64,000 nucleotides of DNA from assembly GCF_011764545.1 (NCBI RefSeq), contig NZ_AP022870.1, positions 9,244,001 to 9,308,000 of the forward strand, given 5' to 3'. Of this stretch, positions 9,011 through 17,985 are shown piece by piece. Each line of letters opens with the position of its first letter. The stretch's first letter is position 1. The notes under the pieces are model-generated. The model was not told the DNA's origin and did no database searches. It was given only the letters and a program-made list of their open reading frames with translations. A program made the translations under genes and the position numbers. The stretch is from Phytohabitans flavus (GTDB taxonomy: Bacteria > Actinomycetota > Actinomycetes > Mycobacteriales > Micromonosporaceae).

Positions 9011-9487
9011 ATGGCCGACTACCACCTTGCCCAGCTCAACGTCGCGTACCCGCGGGCCCCGCTCGACAGCCCGTCCATGGCCGGTTTCGTCGACGACCTC
9101 ACGCTCATCAACGAGCGCGCCGATGCCGCGCCCGGCTTCGTCTGGCGGCTCGTCGGCGAGGGCACGGGCGACGCGACGAGCCTGCGCCCGTTCGGCCCGG
9201 ACCTGATGGTGAACATGTCGGTCTGGGAGTCGGTCGAGGCGCTGCGCGACTTCACGTACCGGGACGGCACCCACCTGGAATCGCTGCGCCGGCGGCGGGA
9301 GTGGTTTTCGCACGAGGGGCTCGGCTCGCACCTCGTGCTGTGGTGGATCCCGGCCGGCACGCTGCCCACATTGGACGAGGCGCGGGAGCGGCTCGCCCTG
9401 CTGGACCGGGACGGCCCCGGCCCGGACGCCTTCACGCTGCGCGAGCCGTTTGCGGCGCCGGCCGTTCAGGTGGCGGTGACCGAGTGA
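9011..9487 (+). CDS. DUF3291 domain-containing protein
   Basis: A 158-residue protein of the DUF3291 family, which has an alpha/beta-barrel-like fold and no assigned reaction. Recognisable parts are the start MADYHLAQLNVAYPRAPL, the GFVWRL segment, VNMSVWESVEALRDFTY and HLVLWWIPAGTLPTLDEA. I choose the ATG at MADYHL because family members begin there; an in-frame ATG six codons earlier overlaps the regulator gene. No ribosome site precedes it, but TATAGT lies six bases upstream, so a leaderless transcript is possible. Its last 22 bases overlap, tail to tail, the end of the minus-strand GGDEF-EAL gene. Confidence 0.78.
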   Translation: MADYHLAQLNVAYPRAPLDSPSMAGFVDDLTLINERADAAPGFVWRLVGEGTGDATSLRPFGPDLMVNMSVWESVEALRDFTYRDGTHLESLRRRREWFSHEGLGSHLVLWWIPAGTLPTLDEARERLALLDRDGPGPDAFTLREPFAAPAVQVAVTE

Positions 9488-12102
9488 CGCGCTCCGGTCA
9501 GTAGGTCGAGAGCCGCGTCCGGGGTGAGCGGCGTGGAGAGCAGGTTGCCCTGGCCCCACACGCATCCCAGGTCGAGGAGGGCGGCGCGCTGCTCCTCGGT
9601 CTCCACGCCCTCCGCGATCACGCCGAGCCGCAGCGATTCGGCGATCGCGAGCACCGCCCGCACGATGCCCCGGTCGGTGTCGCTGGCCGCCACGCCACCG
9701 ACGAACGAGCGGTCGACCTTGAGGTGGTCGATCGGAAACCACTTGAGGTAGTTGAGGCTGGAGTACGACGTGCCGAAGTCGTCGAGCGCGAAGTGCAGCC
9801 CGGCCGAGCGGAGTACCGCCGCGCTCTCGGTGACGTCTTCGCGCAGGTAGCTGTGCTCGGTCACCTCCAGGCACACGTCGCCGGGGTCCACTCCGGACTG
9901 TCGCACGATGTCGAGCAGCCCGCGGGCCAGGTTTGGCTGCTGTAGCTGTACCGGCGAGAGGTTGACGTTGACCCGCACCCGCGGGCCGCCGTGCAAACCC
10001 CAGCGGGCCAGCTCGCGGCAGGCCTGCTCCAGCACCCAGTGTCCGATGGGGACGATCGCGCCGGTCTCCTCGGCGAGCGGGATGAAGACGTCGGGCGGTA
10101 CCGGGCCGCGCTGCGGGTGGGTCCAGCGCAGCAGCGCCTCGAACGCGACAACCTGCCCGCTGCGCAGGTCGCAGATCGGCTGGAAGTTGAGCGCGAACTG
10201 CTCGCGTTCGAGCGCGCCCAGCAGGTCGGAGCGGAGCCCCAACCGGTCCAGCGAGCGGCTCGACGCGTCGTCGTCGAAGACCTCGATAAGGCCGAGGCCA
10301 CGGTCCTTCGCCGCGTACATCGCGGCGTCGGCGTCGCGCAGCATCGCGCTGGCCGTCGTCCGTCGGCGTACGCCGAGCACCCCGCCGACGCTCGCCGAGA
10401 TGCGCACCGGCTCGTCGTGCAGCCGGAACGTGTCGTCCAGGGAGCGGGACACCCGCCGGCCGATCTGCGCGACGTCGGACAGGTCGCGCACGCCGTCGAG
10501 GACCACGACGAACTCGTCGCCGCCGAACCGGCCCAGCAGGTCGCCCGGGCGCAGGCTGTGGCGGAGCCGGGCGGCCACCTGCTTGAGCAGGTCGTCGCCG
10601 GCCTCGTGGCCGAGCCGGTCGTTGACCGCCTTGAACCTGTCGAGGTCGCAGAAGAGCAGCCCCACGTCGTCTTCGCCGGCCGGGTCGGCGAGCGCCTCGG
10701 CGAGCCGCTGCGCCACGAGCGTGCGGTTGGCCAGGCCGGTCAGCGCGTCGTGGGTGGCGCGCAGTCGCAGCTCGTCTTCGAGCCGCTTGCGGTCGTCGAT
10801 CACGCGCGAGGAGAGCACCACCGTGCCACCGGCCGAGGGCGCCGGGCGCAGCGCACTCTCCACCCAGGTCCAGCGGCCGGAGCCGGTGCGCAGCCGGTAC
10901 TCCACCTTGTCGCCGGAAGCGGCGCCCTTCAGCGCGGTCTCCAGCCGATCCTGGTCGTCGGGGTGCACGAAGTCGGCGACCCGCCGCCCGACCAGCCGCT
11001 CGGGCTCGCGGGCCAGCTCGCGGCCGTGCGAGGGGGACGCGTACGCGAAGCGCCCGTCCGGGTCGACCATCGCCACCAGGTCGCTGATCGAGTCGGTGAT
11101 CAGGCGCAGCGACGACTCGCTCTGGCCGAGAGCGCGGTACAGCTCCGCGTTGGCGATCGCGGCCGCCACGTAGTTGGCGAACACCGCGAGGATCTCGACC
11201 CCGTCGCCGGTCAGCGGGCGGGGGAGCGCGCGGGTGGCGTAGAGCAGCGCGCACGGCTCGCCGTCGCGCATCACCGGCACGCCGACCAGCCGGCGGTCCC
11301 CTTCGACGAGCACGTACGGCTCGCCCTGCCAGGCCACCTCCCAGCCGGGTAGGTGGTCGGCCGGGTCGAGCGTGCCGTCGATGCCGCTGTGGGCGCGCCG
11401 GACCGCGCGGCCGTCCCGGACGGTGACCACCCAGGCGTCGTCGGCGCCGGTCAGCTCGCGCAGGAGTGCGGCCGCCTCGTCGAGCAGCGGGGCCAGCTCG
11501 AGGTGGCGGGCCAGCCGGTGGCCGGACTGGGCAAGGCGGGCCATGACCGCGCTCTGCTCGCGCTCGCGCAGCGCCAAGCGCAGGCGGGGCGTCACCGATA
11601 CCAGCACTTGGAGGTCGAGCTGGCTGAACTCGGCACCGGCCCGCCGGCACAGCACCAGCACGTCGCCCGTCTCGGTGTCGGGGTCGAGCGGGATCCAGAG
11701 GGCGAAGCGGGTACCGATCGCGACGAACGGTGCGGGCATCGCCTCGGCCCCCGTCCCGCCCAGCGTGGCAAGGCCGGCACCGCCGAGCGGTCCGGCCGAC
11801 TCCGCGGGGACTACCCAGCCCGCGGAGTGCGCCGGGTCGTCCTCCGGGAGGCCGCAGGACTGGCGCACGACCATGCGCGGCGGCGCCACATGGGCGAGCA
11901 TCGTCACGTCCGCGGCGAAGACGTCGGAGAGGACCTGGAGCATCCGGTCGGTGAGCTCCTCCGGCGAGGAGGGCTGGCTCACGGCCGCGAGCAGCCGGAT
12001 CAGGCGCGTGGTGTCGCGGTACGCGTCGCGGACGGCGGTGGCGGCCTCACCAAGCTGCCGCCGCAGCGACGCGACCAGCTCGATTTCCTCGTCTCCGCTC
12101 AC
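9466..12102 (-). CDS. GAF-PAS-GGDEF-EAL cyclic-di-GMP signalling protein
   Basis: An 878-residue cytoplasmic protein predicted to make and break cyclic-di-GMP. Two GAF-like sensor regions (about residues 20-170 and 190-315) precede a PAS domain (about 320-435, SISDLVAMVDPDGRFAYASP). The GGDEF domain (about 445-610) has an intact RFGGDEF signature near 527 and an allosteric RPGD product-inhibition site five residues before it. The EAL domain (about 625-870) keeps FEALLRW, NVNLSP, EVTEHSYL, DDFGTSYSSL and EGVETEEQ, the residues needed for phosphodiesterase activity. Both activities therefore look intact, and the sensors may set the balance. The GTG start overlaps the stop of the FIST gene (GTGA), which indicates coupled synthesis with that sensor. 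Confidence 0.9.
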   Translation of the reverse strand: MSGDEEIELVASLRRQLGEAATAVRDAYRDTTRLIRLLAAVSQPSSPEELTDRMLQVLSDVFAADVTMLAHVAPPRMVVRQSCGLPEDDPAHSAGWVVPAESAGPLGGAGLATLGGTGAEAMPAPFVAIGTRFALWIPLDPDTETGDVLVLCRRAGAEFSQLDLQVLVSVTPRLRLALREREQSAVMARLAQSGHRLARHLELAPLLDEAAALLRELTGADDAWVVTVRDGRAVRRAHSGIDGTLDPADHLPGWEVAWQGEPYVLVEGDRRLVGVPVMRDGEPCALLYATRALPRPLTGDGVEILAVFANYVAAAIANAELYRALGQSESSLRLITDSISDLVAMVDPDGRFAYASPSHGRELAREPERLVGRRVADFVHPDDQDRLETALKGAASGDKVEYRLRTGSGRWTWVESALRPAPSAGGTVVLSSRVIDDRKRLEDELRLRATHDALTGLANRTLVAQRLAEALADPAGEDDVGLLFCDLDRFKAVNDRLGHEAGDDLLKQVAARLRHSLRPGDLLGRFGGDEFVVVLDGVRDLSDVAQIGRRVSRSLDDTFRLHDEPVRISASVGGVLGVRRRTTASAMLRDADAAMYAAKDRGLGLIEVFDDDASSRSLDRLGLRSDLLGALEREQFALNFQPICDLRSGQVVAFEALLRWTHPQRGPVPPDVFIPLAEETGAIVPIGHWVLEQACRELARWGLHGGPRVRVNVNLSPVQLQQPNLARGLLDIVRQSGVDPGDVCLEVTEHSYLREDVTESAAVLRSAGLHFALDDFGTSYSSLNYLKWFPIDHLKVDRSFVGGVAASDTDRGIVRAVLAIAESLRLGVIAEGVETEEQRAALLDLGCVWGQGNLLSTPLTPDAALDLLTGARHSVTAT

Positions 12103-13364
12103 AGTGCGATCGCCGCCACCGTCGCGTTGTGGTAGCCGACGACGCTCGTCGTCCGGGCGAACTCGCCGTAGGTGAAGAAGCCGATCGTCGGCACCCCGGC
12201 CGCGGCCGTGTGCAGGCGGGCGGCCTCCTCCGGGCCGCGCTCGCCCAGGATGTCCATGCGGGCCACGCAGCTGAAGACAAGCAGCACGCCGGGGGCGCGC
12301 CCGGACACCGCGTCGGCCGCGATGCCCTCGGCGACGCCGAGCAGGTCGTCGGGCTGGCAGGCCATGAGCTGCACCGCGGCGTACGGCGGGAGCGGCGCGA
12401 ACGTGTTGACCCGGCCCTCCTCGTCGATGTACGCCCCGCGGACCAGATGAGTGCCGTCCGGCTCGAGCAGCCCGATCGCGTACGAGCGGGGCCAGCCGTC
12501 GTCCGGCGCGGACCGCAACGCGGCCTCCACCTCGCCGCGCGGGAAGTGCTCGCGGAAGGCGTCGAGCGCCGGGCGGCCGCCGATCTCGTGCACCACCGTG
12601 CCGTCGACCCTGGTGACAAGCAGCGGGAGGCTCACCGGCCGCCAGCCGTGCGCGATCGCCACGTCGAGCCGGTGCGGTGAGTCGATCCACACCCCCACCG
12701 CGGCGTCGGTCAGCACCTCGCCGTCGTGGAAGACGAACGTCTGCTCCCGCCGCTGGTCGTCGCCGGCCGTGCCGCCGGCGATCGGCACCGACGCGCCGGC
12801 CACCCGGTGCACGCCGCTGAGCAGCGTCTGCTGGTGGTCGGCCAAGCCGTCGGAGAGCAGCAGGAACGCCGCGTGCGCGGGCCGCTCGGGACCCTGCTCG
12901 TCGGCATCGTGCTCGTCGGCGCTGGGCTCCTCGGCCCGGCCGTCGCGGGCCGCCGCGCGGGCCGCTCGGGCGACCTCCCGACCGGTGGCGAACGCGTCGG
13001 CGCGCAGGCCGGTCGCCGAGCCGATGCCGTAGCGGTAGGGCCCGGGGCCGAGCACCAGCACCACGACCCCCTCGCCGGGCCGGGCGTGCCTGCCGTCGTG
13101 GAAGTGCCCGCTCGACGTGGCGCCCGCCAGCGGCGCCGAACCGGTGACCGCACGGACGCCGTCCAGCAGGTCGGCGAGGCAATAGCGGACGGACGAATAC
13201 ACGAGCACGAGGGAGGGTGACGCGCCGCCCAAGTGGCCGGCGGCGGCCGACGCGGCGGCCCGGCCAGCCTCCCGCGAGTCGGCGAGGTCACTGGCGCCGA
13301 TCCCGGTGAGCAGGCGCGACGGCGCCACGGCTGGCGCGGACCCAGGGTCACGCTGGGTAAACAC
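12099..13364 (-). CDS. FIST N- and C-domain signal transduction protein
   Basis: A soluble sensory protein of about 421 residues. The FIST N domain (about 20-210) contains SLVLVYSSVRYCLADLLDGV and the LAGATSSGHF segment; the FIST C domain (about 215-420) ends with GVPTIGFFTYGEFAR and the YHNATVA motif. FIST domains are thought to bind small ligands such as amino acids and usually sit beside chemotaxis or cyclic-di-GMP proteins, as here: its stop codon overlaps the start of the GGDEF-EAL gene. I start at the GTG with GGGAAG seven bases upstream; a GTG five codons earlier is the alternative. An acidic, Ala-rich insertion (about residues 150-170, EHDADEQGPE) lies within the N domain. Confidence 0.82.
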   Translation of the reverse strand: MFTQRDPGSAPAVAPSRLLTGIGASDLADSREAGRAAASAAAGHLGGASPSLVLVYSSVRYCLADLLDGVRAVTGSAPLAGATSSGHFHDGRHARPGEGVVVLVLGPGPYRYGIGSATGLRADAFATGREVARAARAAARDGRAEEPSADEHDADEQGPERPAHAAFLLLSDGLADHQQTLLSGVHRVAGASVPIAGGTAGDDQRREQTFVFHDGEVLTDAAVGVWIDSPHRLDVAIAHGWRPVSLPLLVTRVDGTVVHEIGGRPALDAFREHFPRGEVEAALRSAPDDGWPRSYAIGLLEPDGTHLVRGAYIDEEGRVNTFAPLPPYAAVQLMACQPDDLLGVAEGIAADAVSGRAPGVLLVFSCVARMDILGERGPEEAARLHTAAAGVPTIGFFTYGEFARTTSVVGYHNATVAAIAL

Positions 13365-13406
13365 GTCGCATCTTCCCACACATCAGGGCGCCCGCGCGTA
13401 CCCGTG

Positions 13407-13437
13407 CGTGATCACTTATGCACGCTTGATGATCACG
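13407..13437. promoter_or_regulatory. inverted repeat upstream of the FIST/GGDEF-EAL operon
   Basis: CGTGATCA and TGATCACG form a perfect 8-bp inverted repeat separated by 15 bases, centred about 60 bases upstream of the FIST start. Two half-sites at this spacing suit binding of a dimeric regulator near the promoter; no regulator is identified. Confidence 0.35.
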
Positions 13438-13464
13438 ACACGCGAGTTTCCCGCGGGTGACCAG

Positions 13465-14730
13465 CTACTCGTCACCGTCCGTGATCAAGTAGCGATCGAG
13501 CATCTCGTTCCTGAAGACACCGCGCGGGTCGTGGCGGCGGGCGAGCGCGGCGGCGTCGCGGAGCTTCGGGTAACGCTCGGCGACCACATCGGGCGCCATC
13601 GCGAAGACCTTGCCCCAGTGCGGGCGCGCGCCGAACGGAGCAAGCTGCTCCTCGATCGCGGCCACCGCCGGAGCCACCGCCGCCGGGTCCTTGACCCAGG
13701 TGAAGTGGAAACCGACGCTGTCCTGCTCGTACGAGGGGCTCAGCCACAGCCGGTCCGCGGCGATCGTCCGGATCTCGCAGATCTGGAGCACCGGGGCGAT
13801 CCGGTCGCGCACGGCGTCCAGCGCCTCCAGCCCGGCCACCGCGTCCCCGCGCGCCACGAAGTACTCGGTCTGTAGCTCCTCACCGCTGCTCGGGGTGAAC
13901 TCCAGCCGGAAGTGCGGCAGCCGCGCGTGCCACGGGCCGGGTACGCCGAGCTGCTCGGTGCAGTTCTCCGCCGGCATGGCGGGCACGGGGTGGCGCGGCC
14001 CGTCCGCCCGTACGGCGCCGAACCACTGCTCCGGCGGCGGGAGCGGCTCGTCGACCCGGCGCTTGACCCACACGTTGCGCACGGTCGGACCGGACCAGTC
14101 GGTGAACGCGCTGACGCTGTACGCCGCCCCCATCACCTCGGTGAAGTGCCCTAGGAGCGTGGCGAAGGGCATGCCGTCGTAGACGTACTGCTCGACCTCG
14201 AACGTGGGCAGGATGTCGAGCGTGAGCCGGGTGACCACGCCGAAGGCGCCCAGCCCGACCGCCGCCGCGCCGAAGAGGTCCTCGCCCCGCCGCAGGACGA
14301 CCAGCTCGCCGTCGGCGTTCACGAGCTCCATCGCGGAGACGGCCGTCGCCAGCCCGCCGTTGCGCATGCCCGAGCCGTGCGTGCCGGTCGCGCACGCGCC
14401 GGCGACCGACAGGTGCGGCAGCGAGCCGAGGTTGTGCAGCGCGTACCCCTTGTCGTTCAGGTAGGGGGCCAGCTCGCCGTACCGCAGGCCGGCCGAGATC
14501 GTGACAGTGCCGGCGGCGGTGTCCACGTCCATCACCGGCGGCAGCCCGGCCACCGTGACAAGGTCGCCGGCGGAGTCGGCAATACGGCTGAACGAGTGGC
14601 CGGTGCCGAGCGCGTGGATGCGCTCCGCGCCGGCGACGAGTGCCTGGAGCTCCGGCACGGTCGTAGGGCGGTGCAGGCGCGCTGCGGTGAAGGTGACATT
14701 GCCGGCCCAGTTGCTGATTCGCTCGTTCAC
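13465..14730 (-). CDS. alditol oxidase (FAD-dependent xylitol/sorbitol oxidase)
   Basis: FAD enzyme of the VAO family that oxidises a terminal hydroxyl of alditols such as xylitol or sorbitol to the aldose, giving hydrogen peroxide. The 421 residues match the Streptomyces AldO type throughout. GTGHSF holds His45, the expected site of covalent FAD attachment; SLPHLSVAGACATGTHGSG is the FAD-binding loop; NCTEQ, GPWHARLPHFR, the CEIRT Glu/Arg pair, HFTW and HWGKVF carry the substrate-pocket residues known in AldO. The length is right for AldO (about 418). GTG start, weak upstream site; the shared 69-base gap separates it from divergent rimO. A D-arabinono-lactone oxidase label would be the less specific alternative. 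Confidence 0.88.
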   Translation of the reverse strand: MNERISNWAGNVTFTAARLHRPTTVPELQALVAGAERIHALGTGHSFSRIADSAGDLVTVAGLPPVMDVDTAAGTVTISAGLRYGELAPYLNDKGYALHNLGSLPHLSVAGACATGTHGSGMRNGGLATAVSAMELVNADGELVVLRRGEDLFGAAAVGLGAFGVVTRLTLDILPTFEVEQYVYDGMPFATLLGHFTEVMGAAYSVSAFTDWSGPTVRNVWVKRRVDEPLPPPEQWFGAVRADGPRHPVPAMPAENCTEQLGVPGPWHARLPHFRLEFTPSSGEELQTEYFVARGDAVAGLEALDAVRDRIAPVLQICEIRTIAADRLWLSPSYEQDSVGFHFTWVKDPAAVAPAVAAIEEQLAPFGARPHWGKVFAMAPDVVAERYPKLRDAAALARRHDPRGVFRNEMLDRYLITDGDE

Positions 14731-14799
14731 TTGCTGATCTTCTCGCACTTCCGGTACGGACGCCTCAGGCGGTTCCGCTGCTCGGACCGGTACCCTCGG

Positions 14800-16239
14800 G
14801 TGGTGTCCGCCTCCTCCGCCGAAACACGCCGCGTAGCCCTGCTCACGCTGGGCTGCGCCCGCAACGAGGTCGACTCGGAGGAGCTGGCCGGCCGCCTGCA
14901 CGCCGACGGGTGGGAGGTCACCACCGACGGCGAGCAGGCCGACGTGGTGCTCGTCAATACGTGCGGCTTCGTCGACAAGGCCAAGCAGGACTCGATCCAG
15001 ACGCTGATGGCCGCCGCCGACACCGGGGCCAAGGTGGTCGCGGCCGGGTGCATGGCCGAGCGGTACGGGCGGGAGCTCGCCCAGAGCCTCCCCGAGGCGC
15101 ACGCGGTGCTCGGTTTCGACGACTACCCCGATATCGCCGCCCGCCTCGACGCGGTGCTGGCCGGCGAGCGCCTCGACGCGCACACCCCTCGGGACCGCCG
15201 CGAGCTGCTGCCGCTCACGCCGGTGGCGCGGCGCGAGAGCGACGTCGTGGTCCCCGGCCACCTGCCGAAGCACCTGCGCCGGCGCCGGCTCCAGGAGGGG
15301 CCGGTCGCCGCACTCAAGCTGGCCAGCGGGTGTGACCGCAGGTGCGCGTTCTGCGCGATCCCGGCGTTCCGCGGCGCGTTCGTGTCACGTACGCCGGACG
15401 AGCTGCTCGCCGAGGCCGAGTGGCTGGCCAAGAGCGGGGTCCGCGAGCTGGTGCTGGTGAGCGAAAACTCCACCTCGTATGGCAAGGACCTCGGCGACCC
15501 CCGCCTCCTGGAAAAGCTCCTGCCCCAGCTCGCCGCGGTCGAGGGGATCGTGCGGGTGCGGGCCAGCTACCTCCAGCCCGCCGAGACCCGCCCCGGGCTT
15601 GTCGAGGTGATCGCCACGACGCCCGGCGTCGCGCCGTACTTCGACCTGTCGTTCCAGCACTCCAGCGAGCCGGTGCTGCGGCGGATGCGGCGGTTCGGCT
15701 CGACCGACCGCTTCCTCGACCTGCTGGAGTCGGTGCGGGCGCTGGCGCCGGAGGCGGGCGCGCGGAGCAACTTCATCGTCGGCTTCCCGGGCGAGTCGCG
15801 GTCCGATGTGGACGAGCTGGTGCGCTTCCTCACCGATGCGCGGCTCGACGCGATCGGCGTCTTCGACTACAGCGACGAGGACGGCACCGAGGCCGCCACG
15901 ATGACCGGCAAGGTCGGTCGGGCGACGATCAAGCGGCGGTACGACAAGCTGCTCGCGCTCTCCGAGGAGCTTTGCGCCCAGCGGGCGTCCGACCGGCTCG
16001 GCTCTGTGGTCGAGGTGCTCGTCGACACGGTGGACGACGGTCCCGTCGAGGGCCGGGCGGCCCACCAGGCACCCGAGGTCGACGGTTCGGTGACGCTTGT
16101 CGCCGGCGACGCCGCGGTGGATCTGGCCGCGCTGCTCCCGGGCGACCTGGTCCGGGCCACGGTCACCGCGACCGAGGGCGTGGACCTGGTGGCCGTACCC
16201 ACCGAGATGGTCTCCGCCGCCCCTCGGGTCGCGACGTGA
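14800..16239 (+). CDS. rimO: ribosomal protein S12 methylthiotransferase RimO
   Basis: Radical-SAM enzyme that adds a methylthio group to the conserved aspartate of ribosomal protein S12. The 479-residue protein has the N-terminal UPF0004 domain with cluster cysteines (TLGCARNEVDSE, NTCGFVDKAKQDS, GCMAERYG), the radical-SAM core with CDRRCAFC (Cys178, Cys182, Cys185), and a C-terminal TRAM domain (about 410-475). SEELAG and the GFDDYP segment fit RimO rather than MiaB, which is encoded separately near 61.2 kb. Two adjacent GTG codons are possible starts; neither has a clear ribosome site. Its stop codon overlaps the start of pgsA (GTGA), so the two form an operon. Confidence 0.9.
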   Translation: MVSASSAETRRVALLTLGCARNEVDSEELAGRLHADGWEVTTDGEQADVVLVNTCGFVDKAKQDSIQTLMAAADTGAKVVAAGCMAERYGRELAQSLPEAHAVLGFDDYPDIAARLDAVLAGERLDAHTPRDRRELLPLTPVARRESDVVVPGHLPKHLRRRRLQEGPVAALKLASGCDRRCAFCAIPAFRGAFVSRTPDELLAEAEWLAKSGVRELVLVSENSTSYGKDLGDPRLLEKLLPQLAAVEGIVRVRASYLQPAETRPGLVEVIATTPGVAPYFDLSFQHSSEPVLRRMRRFGSTDRFLDLLESVRALAPEAGARSNFIVGFPGESRSDVDELVRFLTDARLDAIGVFDYSDEDGTEAATMTGKVGRATIKRRYDKLLALSEELCAQRASDRLGSVVEVLVDTVDDGPVEGRAAHQAPEVDGSVTLVAGDAAVDLAALLPGDLVRATVTATEGVDLVAVPTEMVSAAPRVAT

Positions 16240-16823
16240 CGGATTCTGACCTGCGCCCTGCGCCTCCGCCGGTACCGGTGGTCAACGCGGCGAATGTGAT
16301 CACCGCGGTCCGGCTGGTGATGGTGCCGGTGTTCGTGGCGATGGTCGTGGCGTCCGGCATGGTCGAGCGGGACTGGCGGATCGCGGCCTGCCTGACGTTC
16401 GGCGTGGCGTCGTTCACCGACTACGTCGACGGCTGGATCGCCCGGCGGTATGGGCTGGTCACCGCGTTCGGCAAGGTCGCCGACCCGATCGCCGACAAGG
16501 CGCTCACCGGTGCCGCGCTCGTGCTGCTCTCCTGGTACGACCGGCTGCCCTGGTGGGTGACGGTGGTGATCCTGGTGCGCGAGGTGGGCGTGACGCTGCT
16601 GCGCTTCTGGGTGATCCGGTACGGCGTGATCGCGGCCAGCCGGGGCGGCAAGATCAAGACAGCGCTCCAGGTCCTGGCGATCGGCTGGTACCTGTGGCCG
16701 TTCCCCGAGCCACTCTCCGACGTCGGCCCGTGGATCATGGCGGCCGCGGTCGCGGTGACCGTGGTGACCGGCCTCGACTACACGCTCCGCGCGCTGCGCA
16801 TGCGGATGGCACCGAGTGCCTGA
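16236..16823 (+). CDS. pgsA: CDP-diacylglycerol--glycerol-3-phosphate 3-phosphatidyltransferase
   Basis: Integral membrane enzyme that commits CDP-diacylglycerol to phosphatidylglycerol phosphate in anionic phospholipid synthesis. The 195-residue sequence carries the full CDP-alcohol phosphotransferase motif starting at Asp62, with DYVDGWIAR, then Gly, then KVADPIADK supplying the Asp residues that bind metals. Six hydrophobic segments are visible, with SRGGKIKTALQV after the fourth as in PgsA. GTG start overlapping the rimO stop. The neighbouring clgR-pspA-pspM genes respond to membrane stress, so position beside a phospholipid enzyme is meaningful and is conserved in actinobacteria. Confidence 0.9.
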   Translation: MTDSDLRPAPPPVPVVNAANVITAVRLVMVPVFVAMVVASGMVERDWRIAACLTFGVASFTDYVDGWIARRYGLVTAFGKVADPIADKALTGAALVLLSWYDRLPWWVTVVILVREVGVTLLRFWVIRYGVIAASRGGKIKTALQVLAIGWYLWPFPEPLSDVGPWIMAAAVAVTVVTGLDYTLRALRMRMAPSA

Positions 16824-16862
16824 TCCGGTGACCCCCGCGCCCCACTGGCCGCGGCGGGGGTC

Positions 16863-17303
16863 GTGCACGCCCTCGCCGAGCGGAGGGAGACGCTCGCCGC
16901 GGTCGAGTCGATCACCGGCGGTCTTGTCGCGGCCACGGTCGTGGAGGTGGCCGGGGCGAGCGCGGTCTTCCGCGGCGGCCTGGTGGTCTACGCGACCGCG
17001 CTCAAGGCGACGCTGGCCGGCGTACCGCAGGAGCTGCTGGACGAGCGCGGACCTGTCGACCCGGACGTGGCGCTCGCGCTGGCCGAGGGTGGCCGTGCCC
17101 GCTGCGGTGCCGACTGGGGGCTCTCCACTACGGGGGTGGCCGGCCCCGACCCGCAGGGCGGCAAGCCCGTCGGCCTCGTCTACGTGGCGGTGGCCGGCCC
17201 GGCCGGTTCAGCCGTGCGCGAACTCTCCCTGGGCGGCGGCCGCCAAGCGATCCGCTCCGCAAGCGTCACCGAGGCGCTCCGGCTGCTGGCCGAGTACCTG
17301 TAA
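16863..17303 (+). CDS. CinA C-terminal family protein (PncC-like), N-terminus frameshifted as sequenced
   Basis: Single-domain CinA/PncC family protein, related to nicotinamide-nucleotide amidohydrolases that recycle NMN. The 146 residues shown include AAVESITGGLVAATV, GGLVVYATALKATLAGV, GLSTTGVAGPDPQGGKPVG and the C-terminal LGGGRQAIRSASVTEALRLL, so the active domain is complete. The natural start is probably the GTG at 16816, overlapping pgsA: it reads VPDPVTPAP in another frame, and adding one C in the C-runs at 16832-16843 joins it smoothly to PLAAAGVVHALAER. The corrected product would be about 162 residues, the usual length. Only the C-terminal half of classical CinA is present, as in most actinobacteria. 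Confidence 0.8.
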   Translation: MHALAERRETLAAVESITGGLVAATVVEVAGASAVFRGGLVVYATALKATLAGVPQELLDERGPVDPDVALALAEGGRARCGADWGLSTTGVAGPDPQGGKPVGLVYVAVAGPAGSAVRELSLGGGRQAIRSASVTEALRLLAEYL

Positions 17304-17320
17304 GGAATCTTTTGTCGGCT

Positions 17321-17339
17321 TCTCCGGTTGGTCCGGAGA
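17321..17339. promoter_or_regulatory. small hairpin in the clgR upstream region
   Basis: TCTCCGG/CCGGAGA makes a perfect 7-bp stem with a 5-base loop, 17 bases after the cinA stop and about 90 bases before clgR. It could end the rimO-pgsA-cinA transcript or shape the clgR leader; the T-run lies on its 5' side rather than after it, so termination is uncertain. The rest of this 127-base gap presumably holds the clgR promoter. Confidence 0.3.
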
Positions 17340-17430
17340 CAGGCTCGGTGAACGACGTGCGACAAACGGAAAGCTGTCGTCGGGCCGGGAAGCGGGTAAC
17401 GTTGCGGGCAGCGTTCCCAGGGGAGGTGCG

Positions 17431-17985
17431 ATGATCCTGCTACGCCGTGTGATTGGCGACGCACTACGCGCGCGCCGGCAGGGGCAGCACCGCACCCTGC
17501 GCGAGGTCTCCACCGCCGCCAACGTGAGCCTTGGCTACCTCTCCGAGATCGAGCGTGGGCAGAAGGAAGCGTCCAGCGAGCTGCTCGCCTCGATCTGCGA
17601 TGCGCTTGGCGCCCAGCTCTCCGAGCTGCTGCGCGAGGTCAGCGACGAGATGGCCCTGGCCGAGCAGATGGAGCACGTGCTCGTTCCGGCTCAGGGCGGC
17701 GGGCGCGACGGTGGCGATACGCCACCCGCGGCCGCGCCGGCCGCCACGCCCACCCCGACGCCGGCCCCGGTGCCGGCCAAGGCGGGCGCCGAGCCGGAGT
17801 CCGCGGGCCAGCCCGAGGCCGCCCTACCGCGCATGGCCCGGGCCAGCAAGGTCGCCGGTGGCAAGATCACCGATGGCGCCGTCTCGGTGTCCATCCGGCA
17901 CGACACGCCACTCGCCGCGGTCCTGCGCACCACGCGCACCGTGCGTCCCACGCCGCGTGACCGGGATGTAGTCTGCGTCGCCTGA
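17431..17985 (+). CDS. clgR: Xre-family transcriptional regulator ClgR
   Basis: Activator of clp protease and envelope-stress genes in actinobacteria. The 184-residue product opens with MILLRRVIGDALRARR, the start typical of ClgR, and a helix-turn-helix (TLREVSTAANVSLGYLSEIE, about residues 23-42) followed by RGQKEASSELL. A Pro/Ala-rich linker (about 95-130) leads to a short conserved tail with VRPTPRDRDVVCVA, the type of C-terminal Ala-ending degron that lets Clp proteases control ClgR. The ATG has AGGGGAGG four bases upstream. It stands directly before pspA and pspM, the same order as clgR-pspA-pspM in mycobacteria. Confidence 0.88.
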   Translation: MILLRRVIGDALRARRQGQHRTLREVSTAANVSLGYLSEIERGQKEASSELLASICDALGAQLSELLREVSDEMALAEQMEHVLVPAQGGGRDGGDTPPAAAPAATPTPTPAPVPAKAGAEPESAGQPEAALPRMARASKVAGGKITDGAVSVSIRHDTPLAAVLRTTRTVRPTPRDRDVVCVA

